Shown here piece by piece: positions 26,489-32,495 of a stretch of 46,128 nt of DNA. The notes under the pieces were generated by a model. That model saw nothing but the letters and a program-made list of their open reading frames with translations. It was not told the origin of the DNA and did no database searches. Source of the DNA: Bacilli bacterium (GTDB lineage: Bacteria > Bacillota_I > Bacilli_A > RFN20 > CAG-826); contig JAKSHZ010000012.1 in the NCBI GenBank assembly GCA_024399115.1, forward strand, positions 1 to 46,128. Direction: 5' to 3'. Position numbers and translations under genes: made by a program. Positions within the stretch are counted from its first letter, which is position 1; each line of letters begins with the position of its first letter.

Positions 26489-27211
26489 ATGAATAGAGAA
26501 TTTAAGGATTTATTATTCTTTGGATTAATATTATTTCTAGCATTGTTATTACCAAGTATGTTTGGTGGAGAAGATCCAATTATATCATTGGGTGTTTCTT
26601 TAATTTGTAATCTTTTGTTCTTGCTATACATCGGAAATAACGCCATTAAGAGCGGTGCTCTATCAAAAAGACGCCAAGCCCCTTATTGGAAGCATATTTT
26701 AATCTTATTACCTTTAATTATTAGCTTCATGGCAGGACCTGTTTCTTGGGTGCTTTCAAGTGGAGGAGTAATTATCACCTATGGCGATTATTCATGGTTA
26801 TATTTTTTGAATACATTGGTTATAGTTCTTAACGAAGAATTCATCTTTAGACTTATGCTCCAAAATAGGATTTTTTCCAAGAGCAGAATCAAGAGAATCT
26901 TAGTATCTGCTGGCATATATGCATTATTTGACGTGATACTTTTTCTACAAACGTTTAATTTAATTGGTACTTTGTTGGCAATGGTTGAATCGTTTATATT
27001 AGGCCTTTTTGTTGGTGCAATTATGGAATATGGGCATAGCATTTACCCTTGCATTATTTTCCATTTTCTCTATGAATTCTTCACTAGTGCATATGGAGTT
27101 TTCTTTATAATTGATGCTCCGCTTTTTGAACCACTAACTTTAATTTTTACTGTAGCTGCAGTTGCATATTTAGCAGGAATCTATCTGCTATATTTAAGAA
27201 AGAAGGAATAA
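26489..27211 (+). CDS. CPBP (Abi) family intramembrane metalloprotease
   Basis: About 240 residues from the ATG at 26489; upstream codons in frame are not plausible. It has seven or eight hydrophobic helices. The protease signature is NEEFIFRL (Glu116, Glu117, Arg121; family EExxxR), and a later helix holds the His ligand in IIFHFLYEF (His192). Members cleave membrane proteins or prenylated peptides; roles include bacteriocin self-immunity and maturation of signal peptides. Substrate unknown. It precedes the antiporter gene by 3 bases, so the two are co-transcribed. The start lacks a ribosome site. Confidence 0.82.
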   Translation: MNREFKDLLFFGLILFLALLLPSMFGGEDPIISLGVSLICNLLFLLYIGNNAIKSGALSKRRQAPYWKHILILLPLIISFMAGPVSWVLSSGGVIITYGDYSWLYFLNTLVIVLNEEFIFRLMLQNRIFSKSRIKRILVSAGIYALFDVILFLQTFNLIGTLLAMVESFILGLFVGAIMEYGHSIYPCIIFHFLYEFFTSAYGVFFIIDAPLFEPLTLIFTVAAVAYLAGIYLLYLRKKE

Positions 27212-27214
27212 AAA

Positions 27215-28267
27215 ATGTTTAATAGCTTACATGTTTCAATCGTTTTATTAATATACGCTGTCTTGGCAGGAGGAATAGTTTTCTTCTCAAAAAAACTTGC
27301 CGATTATGTAGATGCTTTAGATAAGAAGACAAAAATTAGTGGTGCATTTATTGGTGCTGTTTTATTAGCCGCTGTCACTTCTTTACCAGAATTATTTACT
27401 TCAATCAGTGCAACAATTCTTATCCCAGATGGTGCTGATTTAGTTATCGGTAATATTTTAGGCAGCAACTTATTCAATCTTGCTATTATTGGTGTTGCTC
27501 TTATTTTCTTCTTTAGATTATTTGCAAAAAACAAAATAGAATATAAGACTCAATACATAGTCATTTCTGCATGTTTAGCTATTTATGCTATTATTGCATA
27601 CGGAATATTAGCTCCAAAGAACGCTCAACCAATTTTAGGGCCAATTAATTTTCTCGCAATTTTGATCTTTGTCGCATATGGTTTGGCCATTTTCTTCCAA
27701 CCAAAAAGCAAAGATGATGAAGATGAGGATGAAGAAAAAGAAGACCCATTAAAAGAGTTAACAGTTAAACAAGTAGTAATTCGTTTCGTTATATTTGCAG
27801 TCTTATTAGTCGTTACTTCAATTTTCATTACATACGCAACAGATGCCATAAGCGCAAAATTATTTAACGGAGATGACACAATTGCTGGTGCTATCTTCTT
27901 AGCTATTGCTACTTCATTACCTGAATTAACTTCTACATTTGTTTTATGTAAGAAAGGCAACTTCAACGCAGCTCTCGGAGATATTAGTGGTTCGTGCTTA
28001 TTTAACTTCTTAATTATTGGATTGGCTGAATTTATGTCATTTAGAACCCCATTATTGAGAGGTTATGAACCTGCTTATAGAAGTGCAATTATTATGCTAA
28101 TTTGCACAGTTGTTGTTTTATTAGTTTTAGGCGCAATCTTACTAATTAATAATAAAGCTCAAAAAGAGAAGAAAGGTGAATCAAAATTAAGATACGCTAT
28201 TTATGCTTGTTCTGGTGCCATCATTGCTGCAGGATACCTTGTATTCTTAATCATTTCTAACATTTAA
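27215..28267 (+). CDS. Calcium/cation antiporter, CaCA family (YrbG-like)
   Basis: 350-residue membrane transporter that would exchange Ca2+ against Na+ or K+. Two inverted alpha-repeats are plain: AVTSLPELFTSISA with GNILGSNLFNLAIIG (about 48-95) and ATSLPELTST with GDISGSCLFNFLIIG (about 225-270). Between them lies an acidic cytosolic loop (DDEDEDEEKED). About ten membrane helices are expected, as in the family. The middle gene of a three-gene run, it has AAGGA before its start. Confidence 0.9.
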   Translation: MFNSLHVSIVLLIYAVLAGGIVFFSKKLADYVDALDKKTKISGAFIGAVLLAAVTSLPELFTSISATILIPDGADLVIGNILGSNLFNLAIIGVALIFFFRLFAKNKIEYKTQYIVISACLAIYAIIAYGILAPKNAQPILGPINFLAILIFVAYGLAIFFQPKSKDDEDEDEEKEDPLKELTVKQVVIRFVIFAVLLVVTSIFITYATDAISAKLFNGDDTIAGAIFLAIATSLPELTSTFVLCKKGNFNAALGDISGSCLFNFLIIGLAEFMSFRTPLLRGYEPAYRSAIIMLICTVVVLLVLGAILLINNKAQKEKKGESKLRYAIYACSGAIIAAGYLVFLIISNI

Positions 28268-28268
28268 T

Positions 28269-28799
28269 ATGAAAAAGTATAGAATCGGAAAATCTGTTTT
28301 ATTTACAGCAATCGCTATCTCCATCTTTTTCTTGATGGATTTCTACATTGAACAACTTCGATATTTCATTGGTGCATTAATAACAATGTATGGAATTGAT
28401 AAAGCTATCAGTTTTATAGACGCAGAAGAGAAAGAAAAGCCTCTAATCGTATGTGGATCAATTGTTCAAATAATTTTAGGCATATGTACAATGATTTTAT
28501 TTAAGGAAATATCTACTATCTGCGTAATTTGGGGCGTATGGGCAATCATGAGAGAAGGCGATGAAATCGCTGAATGCTACTCTTTGTTCAAAGAAAAACT
28601 ACCTTGGATTTTAAACTTCGTTGAATCAATAGTAGCAATTATTTTCTCTATTACATTGATTATGGAACCAGGAGAACATCACGCTAAGATTCATATGATA
28701 TTGTTAATAGTAGAATTACTAAGTGCTGTTATATTGCCTCAGCTTGTTAATTTATATAAAAGATACGTCAAGAAAGACGATGAAAAAGAACAAAAATAA
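28269..28799 (+). CDS. Small multi-pass membrane protein, DUF308/HdeD-like
   Basis: 176 residues with about five membrane helices, an aromatic/charged middle segment (IWGVWAIMREGDEI) and a lysine-rich tail. The paired-helix pattern and the GALITMYGIDKAISF segment resemble DUF308 (HdeD-like) proteins, but the match is tentative. It starts 1 base after the antiporter stop with no room for its own promoter and ends at a strong terminator. Confidence 0.6.
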   Translation: MKKYRIGKSVLFTAIAISIFFLMDFYIEQLRYFIGALITMYGIDKAISFIDAEEKEKPLIVCGSIVQIILGICTMILFKEISTICVIWGVWAIMREGDEIAECYSLFKEKLPWILNFVESIVAIIFSITLIMEPGEHHAKIHMILLIVELLSAVILPQLVNLYKRYVKKDDEKEQK

Positions 28800-28826
28800 T
28801 TCGCAGAAATTTTGCGAATTTTTTTT
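28798..28826 (+). terminator. Intrinsic terminator
   Basis: AATTCGCA (28798-28805) pairs with TGCGAATT (28813-28820), followed by eight T residues; it includes the preceding stop codon. Confidence 0.92.
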
Positions 28827-28861
28827 ATTTTACCTCTAATAATACAAAGTATTATAAATTT

Positions 28862-28888
28862 TTAGCACTCTACTTGACAGACTGCCAA
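28862..28888 (+). promoter_or_regulatory. CIRCE-like operator 1 (HrcA site)
   Basis: TTAGCACTC, nine bases, then GACTGCCAA. The left half is a perfect CIRCE half-site and the right half matches GAGTGCTAA at seven of nine. It covers the -35 box. HrcA, the known CIRCE repressor, is not encoded in the window. Confidence 0.75.
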
Positions 28889-28901
28889 AATGGTGTAAAA
28901 T
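28874..28901 (+). promoter_or_regulatory. Sigma-A promoter of the hsp20-htpG operon
   Basis: TTGACA (28874-28879) is a perfect -35; TAAAAT (28896-28901) is a -10 at 16-base spacing. Transcription should start near 28908, at the edge of operator 2. Confidence 0.8.
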
Positions 28902-28908
28902 ATAGGTG

Positions 28909-28935
28909 TTAGCAGTCAAAGGACAAGAGTGCTAA
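28909..28935 (+). promoter_or_regulatory. CIRCE operator 2 (HrcA site)
   Basis: TTAGCAGTC, nine bases, then GAGTGCTAA: 17 of 18 positions match CIRCE with the exact N9 spacing. It begins at about the transcription start, so the leader RNA can also form this hairpin. It occurs with operator 1 on the other side of the promoter. Confidence 0.88.
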
Positions 28936-28962
28936 TACAAACATAATCTGGAGGTAAAAATT

Positions 28963-29364
28963 ATGAGAAATTATGTTACAACTTACGATCCTTTCTTTGA
29001 TTTATTCTTCCGTGCAACAGAAAGAAATAATCACAACTACATCATGGATACCGACGTCCTTGATAGAAAAGATAAATACGAAATAAGAGTTAATGTCGGA
29101 AGTGCTAACAAAGAAAACATTAAATTGTCATTAGAAAATGGTTACTTAACAATCAATGTTTCTACAGCAGATGATTATGAAGATAAAGTCGATTATATCT
29201 TCAAAGAAAGAAATGGTGCTGAATACGAAAGAAGCTACTATGTTGGCGAATATATCAATATGAAAGATGTATCTGCTAAATTAGAAAACAACACTTTATT
29301 TATCTATATTAAAAAGGTAAACGAAGAAGAAATTAACAAAGCTAAGTACATTCAAATTCAATAA
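28963..29364 (+). CDS. Small heat-shock protein, Hsp20/alpha-crystallin family
   Basis: 133 residues. It would bind unfolding proteins as an ATP-independent holdase in the cytosol. The alpha-crystallin domain spans about 27-125, with DVLDRKDKYEIRVNVGSANKENI near its start (about 31-53), YERSYYVGEYIN in the middle and KLENNTLFIYIKK in place of the A-x-x-x-G-V-L box. The C-terminus IQIQ supplies an IxI-type anchor. The usual Gly of the GVL box is Asn. It has a GGAGG ribosome site and is first in the CIRCE-controlled operon with htpG. Confidence 0.92.
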   Translation: MRNYVTTYDPFFDLFFRATERNNHNYIMDTDVLDRKDKYEIRVNVGSANKENIKLSLENGYLTINVSTADDYEDKVDYIFKERNGAEYERSYYVGEYINMKDVSAKLENNTLFIYIKKVNEEEINKAKYIQIQ

Positions 29365-29366
29365 CA

Positions 29367-29386
29367 CTTGTTTTACAATAAACAAG
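29367..29386 (+). other. Intercistronic hairpin before htpG
   Basis: CTTGTTT (29367-29373) pairs perfectly with AAACAAG (29380-29386), loop of six, immediately before the htpG ribosome site. No T-run follows, so it is more likely a processing or stability element than a terminator. Confidence 0.4.
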
Positions 29387-29401
29387 GACGAGGTATCAAA
29401 T

Positions 29402-31321
29402 ATGAAGGAAGTCAAACAATTTCAAACTGAGAGTAAAGAATTATTAAATTTGATGATTAACTCAATTTATTCAAATTCTGAAGTTTTCTTAAGAGAACTT
29501 TTAAGTAACGCGAGTGACGCAATCGATAAATATAAGTATCTTTCTTTATCTTCAAATGGAAAAATGCCTATTTTAGATGGTGAAATTAGAATCACAGTAG
29601 ATAAAAAGGCTAGAACAATAACAATTACCGATAACGGTATTGGTATGTCTAAAGAAGATTTAATTAATAACTTAGGTACAATTGCAAAATCTGGATCAAA
29701 AGATTTCATGAGCAAAGTTAAAGAGGCTAAAGAAAAGAAGGATTTAAACATTATCGGTCAGTTTGGTGTTGGCTTCTATAGTGCATTCATTGTTGCTAAT
29801 AAAGTAGAAGTGGAAACAAAAGCTTTCGAAGAAAAAGGCTACCAATTCATTTCTGAAGGCGAAGATTCATATTCTATTGAAGAAATTGATAAAGATTCTC
29901 AAGGAACCTCAATCACTTTATTCCTTAAAAAGAACGTAGATGACCTATCATATGACGAGTTCATGGAAGAGTGGAAGGTCAAAAGCCTTGTTAAGAAATA
30001 TTCCGACTATATTAGATACCCTATCAAAATGTTAGTCACAAAATCCAAACCATCAGTAGATAAAGATGGTAAGGAAATTGAAGGCAAAAGAGAAGAATAT
30101 TTAGAAGACGAAACTCTTAACTCAATGATTCCTCTTTGGAAGAAAAATAAATCTGAAGTTAAAGATGAAGAACTCAATGATTTTTATAAATCTAAATTCA
30201 ATGATTACGATGACCCTCTAGTTTCATTATTTGTAAATGTAGATGGTAAAATCACATACGATTCACTTCTCTTTATCCCAAGTCATGCACCATACGACTT
30301 ATATTCTGATACATATGAGAAAGGGCTCCAACTTTATTCAAAAGGAGTATTTATCAAAGATAAGTGCAAGGAATTAATTCCTGATTACCTTAAGTTTGTT
30401 AAAGGATTAGTGGATTCACCAAGTTTTAGCTTAAATATTTCTAGAGAAATGCTTCAACAATCTCCATATTTGGCTAAGATTAGTGAAAATATTGAAAAGA
30501 AAATTATCGATAAACTCAAAGGAATCAAGAATACTGATTTCGACAAATATGTTAAGTTCTGGAACGCTTTTGGAGAGCACTTAAAATTCGGTATTTATGC
30601 ATCTTATGGTGGTAAAAAAGAACTTCTTGAAGATACATTGATTTATCACTCTTTATTAAACGAAGATAAGTACATTTCTTTGAAAGACTATAAAGAGCAT
30701 ATGTCAAAAGGACAAAAATATATTTATTACGTATCTGGTGAAAACTTAGATGCTATTAAAATGCTCCCTCAAATTGAAAAGTATAAAAAAGACGGAATCG
30801 ATGTAATTCTTCTTGATCAAAAAATCGATGAATTCACAATCATGATGATGCGTGAATATGATAAGACAGAATTTAAATCAATTTCTGATGAAAACGCTAA
30901 TGATTTATCTGCAGAAGAACAAAAGAAAATCGACGATACAACTGCAGATTCTAGAAGATTATTAGATACAATCAAAGAAACTTTATCAGGTGAAGTTGAT
31001 GATGTAGTCATCTCTTCTAAATTAGTTGAAGCACCTGTTTGTATCTCAACTAAAGAGGGATTATCTCTAGAAATGGAAAAGACTTTAAACGAACAACCTG
31101 GAGGAAATACTGGTGCAAAATCTATTAAAGTTCTTGAATTAAATCCTGATCACGATTTATTTAAATCATTTGTTTCGATTCAAGACGATGATGAGCTAGT
31201 TAAAAAATACGCTTCAATACTTCTAGATGAAGCAATGCTTCTTGAAGGTAGAGACGTAAAAGATAGAGCATCTTTTGTAAAGAAAATGAACGAATTACTC
31301 GTAATCGCGCTTAAAAAATAA
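29402..31321 (+). CDS. htpG: Molecular chaperone HtpG (Hsp90)
   Basis: 639 residues, near the usual 620-640. ATP-dependent cytosolic chaperone. The GHKL ATPase motifs are clear: ELLSNASDAIDK (Glu/Asn/Asp), DNGIGM, and GQFGVGFYSAF. The middle-domain catalytic Arg region is NISREMLQQSP. The C-terminal dimerisation domain is complete. Control by CIRCE together with an Hsp20 differs from Bacillus subtilis, where htpG is outside the HrcA regulon. No dedicated terminator is seen before the repeat region; the first plus-strand terminator is at 31400-31435. Confidence 0.96.
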   Translation: MKEVKQFQTESKELLNLMINSIYSNSEVFLRELLSNASDAIDKYKYLSLSSNGKMPILDGEIRITVDKKARTITITDNGIGMSKEDLINNLGTIAKSGSKDFMSKVKEAKEKKDLNIIGQFGVGFYSAFIVANKVEVETKAFEEKGYQFISEGEDSYSIEEIDKDSQGTSITLFLKKNVDDLSYDEFMEEWKVKSLVKKYSDYIRYPIKMLVTKSKPSVDKDGKEIEGKREEYLEDETLNSMIPLWKKNKSEVKDEELNDFYKSKFNDYDDPLVSLFVNVDGKITYDSLLFIPSHAPYDLYSDTYEKGLQLYSKGVFIKDKCKELIPDYLKFVKGLVDSPSFSLNISREMLQQSPYLAKISENIEKKIIDKLKGIKNTDFDKYVKFWNAFGEHLKFGIYASYGGKKELLEDTLIYHSLLNEDKYISLKDYKEHMSKGQKYIYYVSGENLDAIKMLPQIEKYKKDGIDVILLDQKIDEFTIMMMREYDKTEFKSISDENANDLSAEEQKKIDDTTADSRRLLDTIKETLSGEVDDVVISSKLVEAPVCISTKEGLSLEMEKTLNEQPGGNTGAKSIKVLELNPDHDLFKSFVSIQDDDELVKKYASILLDEAMLLEGRDVKDRASFVKKMNELLVIALKK

Positions 31322-31380
31322 ATGTTCAGGCAGCCGCCTCAACTTATGAGGTTGCGCTTCCTTTACCGAATAAAAGCCGC

Positions 31381-31435
31381 TATAATAATTTTGGTTGGAG
31401 GAAACTCAAGTAGCAGTACTTGGGTTCCTTTTTTT
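31381..31435 (+). ncRNA. Candidate antisense RNA, unit 1
   Basis: TATAAT (31381-31386) would start an RNA near 31393 that ends at the terminator at 31435, about 43 bases long. It is convergent with and complementary to the 3' untranslated region of the peptide gene. The -35 is poor (TTCCTT at 17-base spacing). Inferred from layout only. Confidence 0.5.
31400..31435 (+). terminator. Terminator of short plus-strand RNA, unit 1
   Basis: GGAA-CAAGTA arms (31400-31412) pair with TACTTG-TTCC (31417-31428) around a GCAG loop, followed by seven T residues. Confidence 0.8.
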
Positions 31436-31440
31436 CAAAG

Positions 31441-31563
31441 TTAGTTAACTAACAATGAAATAACCAAAATTATTATCAAGAGTACTTTAAATAATTTCCT
31501 CATTGATTTTACATTTATTGGTAAAGGGATTTCGATAGCTGAGGCAATTATACCCAGGAACAT
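31441..31563 (-). CDS. 40-residue hydrophobic peptide, putative type I toxin (copy 1)
   Basis: Forty codons starting MFLGIIASAIEIPLP, with a basic patch KSMRKLFK and a C-terminal membrane helix VLLIIILVISLL. The ribosome site AGGAGGG is seven bases before the ATG, the strongest possible match. The stop TAA lies in the palindrome TTAGTTAACTAA. Two neighbouring copies have the same length and pattern. Size, one membrane helix with a charged flank, a sequestered ribosome site and convergent antisense unit fit type I toxins such as Fst, Ibs or Ldr in kind; no sequence identity to those is claimed. It could also be a small membrane stress protein. Confidence 0.75.
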   Translation of the reverse strand: MFLGIIASAIEIPLPINVKSMRKLFKVLLIIILVISLLVN

Positions 31564-31601
31564 AAAAATGCCCTCCTACTATAAATAAGGGGGCGTTTTT
31601 T
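31564..31601. promoter_or_regulatory. Hairpin sequestering the copy 1 ribosome site; plus-strand terminator
   Basis: On the minus strand, the 5' leader GCCCCCTT (31594-31587) pairs with AGGAGGGC (31577-31570), hiding the ribosome site, with one mismatch. On the plus strand the same hairpin, flanked by A5 and T6, reads as an intrinsic terminator. Confidence 0.75.
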
Positions 31602-31712
31602 GAAAAATCTTACAAAAAAAGTGAAATTTCTTTTTTAATGCGCAAGTTTTTCTTGATATAGGCAGCCGCCTCAACTTATGAGGTTGCGCTTCCTTTACCG
31701 AATAAAAGCCGC

Positions 31713-31765
31713 TATAATAATTTTGTGTTGGAGAATCTTATGTGGCGATACATATGATCTCTTTT
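31713..31765 (+). ncRNA. Candidate antisense RNA, unit 2
   Basis: TATAAT (31713-31718) is followed by a hairpin GAGAATCTTATGT/ACATATGATCTC (31731-31761) and TTTT. Predicted RNA of about 40 bases convergent with the copy 2 peptide gene. Confidence 0.45.
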
Positions 31766-31775
31766 AATATCTAGG

Positions 31776-31898
31776 CTAGTTTCCCAGCAAAGCTACCAAC
31801 AAAATTACTATTAGGATCAACTTAAATAGTTTTCTCACTAATTTTTCATCTACTGGTAAAAGGATTTCGGCAACTGAGGTTACAAAACCTAGGAACAT
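31776..31898 (-). CDS. 40-residue hydrophobic peptide, putative type I toxin (copy 2)
   Basis: Forty codons: MFLGFVTSVAEILLP, then DEKLVRKLFK and a helix LILIVILLVALLGN. It shares with the other copies MFLG, Ser8, Glu11-Ile12, Leu14-Pro15, Arg22, Leu24-Phe25 and the terminal Asn40. AGGAGGG is seven bases upstream. It is the most diverged copy and may lack its own promoter, yet keeps an intact frame. Confidence 0.72.
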   Translation of the reverse strand: MFLGFVTSVAEILLPVDEKLVRKLFKLILIVILLVALLGN

Positions 31899-31936
31899 AA
31901 AAATGCCCTCCTACTATATATAAGGGGGCGTTTTTT
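31899..31936. promoter_or_regulatory. Hairpin sequestering the copy 2 ribosome site; plus-strand terminator
   Basis: GCCCTCCT (31905-31912) and AAGGGGGC (31922-31929) pair as in unit 1 and are followed on the plus strand by T6. Confidence 0.75.
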
Positions 31937-32041
31937 AAATTTTTGCCAAATTTTGAAATTTCTTTCTTAGTGTGCAAGTTTTTTGATATAGGCAGCCATC
32001 TCAATACAGAGATTGTGCTTCCTTTACCGAATAAAAGCCGC

Positions 32042-32095
32042 TATAATGATTTTGCAGTAGAGGATCTTATGTAGCGATACATAGGATCTCTTTTT
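32042..32095 (+). ncRNA. Candidate antisense RNA, unit 3
   Basis: TATAAT (32042-32047), then a hairpin (32060-32090) and five T residues. Predicted RNA of about 42 bases convergent with the copy 3 peptide gene. Confidence 0.48.
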
Positions 32096-32104
32096 ATATC
32101 TAAA

Positions 32105-32227
32105 CTAGTTTCCTAGTAAAGATATTAACAAAATCATTATTAGGATAAGCCTAAAAAGCCTTCTCACTAAAATATCATTTATTGGTAAAGGGATTTCGAT
32201 AGCTGAGGCTATTATACCTAGGAACAT
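32105..32227 (-). CDS. 40-residue hydrophobic peptide, putative type I toxin (copy 3)
   Basis: Forty codons: MFLGIIASAIEIPLP as in copy 1, then NDILVRRLFR and a helix LILIMILLISLLGN. Against copy 1, nine codons differ silently and most replacements are conservative (Lys to Arg, Val to Leu, Leu to Ile), with no indel. This is a protein-coding pattern. AGGAGGG is seven bases upstream. Confidence 0.75.
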   Translation of the reverse strand: MFLGIIASAIEIPLPINDILVRRLFRLILIMILLISLLGN

Positions 32228-32265
32228 AAAAATGCCCTCCTATTATATATAAGGGGGCGTTTTTT
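32228..32265. promoter_or_regulatory. Hairpin sequestering the copy 3 ribosome site; plus-strand terminator
   Basis: GCCCTCCT (32234-32241) pairs with AAGGGGGC (32251-32258), flanked by A and T runs, as in the other units. Confidence 0.75.
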
Positions 32266-32353
32266 GAAAAATCTTACAAAAAAAGTGAAATTTCTTTTCA
32301 GACATGTTTTCTGATACACCAGGAGCCGTTATAAAATTTGTTTAAAAATATTG

Positions 32354-32382
32354 TTGTTTTTTGCTTTTATAATCTTTATTAT
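32354..32382 (+). promoter_or_regulatory. Candidate str operon promoter
   Basis: TTGTTT (32354-32359) and TATTAT (32377-32382) with 17-base spacing lie at the left end of the rpsL leader. A TATAAT at 32368-32373 overlaps and is an alternative -10 without a clear -35. Confidence 0.5.
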
Positions 32383-32388
32383 ATATAG

Positions 32389-32495
32389 GCGTGTGAATTG
32401 CACGTAGACCTGTTTGGTCGCTTTTTTAAGAAGGAAAGTCGACACACCAGGAAGTGTGAATACGCAAATTAAAATAGTTATTGAAAGGAGCATTT
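32389..32495 (+). promoter_or_regulatory. Structured leader of the str operon
   Basis: About 105 bases of leader. GTGTG (32391-32395) and GTGTG (32454-32458) can each pair with the CACAC between them (32443-32447), giving two exclusive folds. A short GACC/GGTC hairpin (32407-32419) followed by six T residues is attenuator-like. The rpsL ribosome site GAAAGGAG ends the leader. Regulation by a ribosomal protein is an inference. Confidence 0.4.

Larger units (their letters stand above)
31329..31660. repeat. Tandem repeat unit 1 of a putative type I toxin-antitoxin array
   Basis: Unit of 332 bp opening with GGCAGCC. In order on the plus strand: a small hairpin (CCTCA 31337-31341 with TGAGG 31347-31351), a CTTCCTTTACCGAATAAAAGCC block, TATAAT, a short terminator, the reversed peptide gene, a second hairpin, and an AT-rich stretch with the palindrome GAAATTTC (31623-31630). 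Identity to unit 2 is near complete over the first 60 bases and patchy later. Confidence 0.9.
31661..31990. repeat. Tandem repeat unit 2
   Basis: Unit of 330 bp with the same order of elements as unit 1, opening GGCAGCC at 31661. GAAATTTC is kept (31955-31962), but the TAAGAT-type candidate -10 before the peptide leader, present in units 1 and 3, is absent. Confidence 0.9.
31991..32300. repeat. Tandem repeat unit 3
   Basis: About 310 bp, opening GGCAGCC at 31991. Its first hairpin is ATCTC/GAGAT (31998-32013), changed on both arms from CCTCA/TGAGG in units 1 and 2. Its right end (32260-32296) is nearly identical to that of unit 1, including GAAATTTC (32287-32294). Confidence 0.9.

Noticed and set aside
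31329..32300. CRISPR array or insertion-sequence cluster as explanation for the tandem repeats
   Set aside because: The units are about 330 bp, directly adjacent and carry conserved 40-codon frames; there are no short repeats with unique spacers, no transposase and no target-site duplications.
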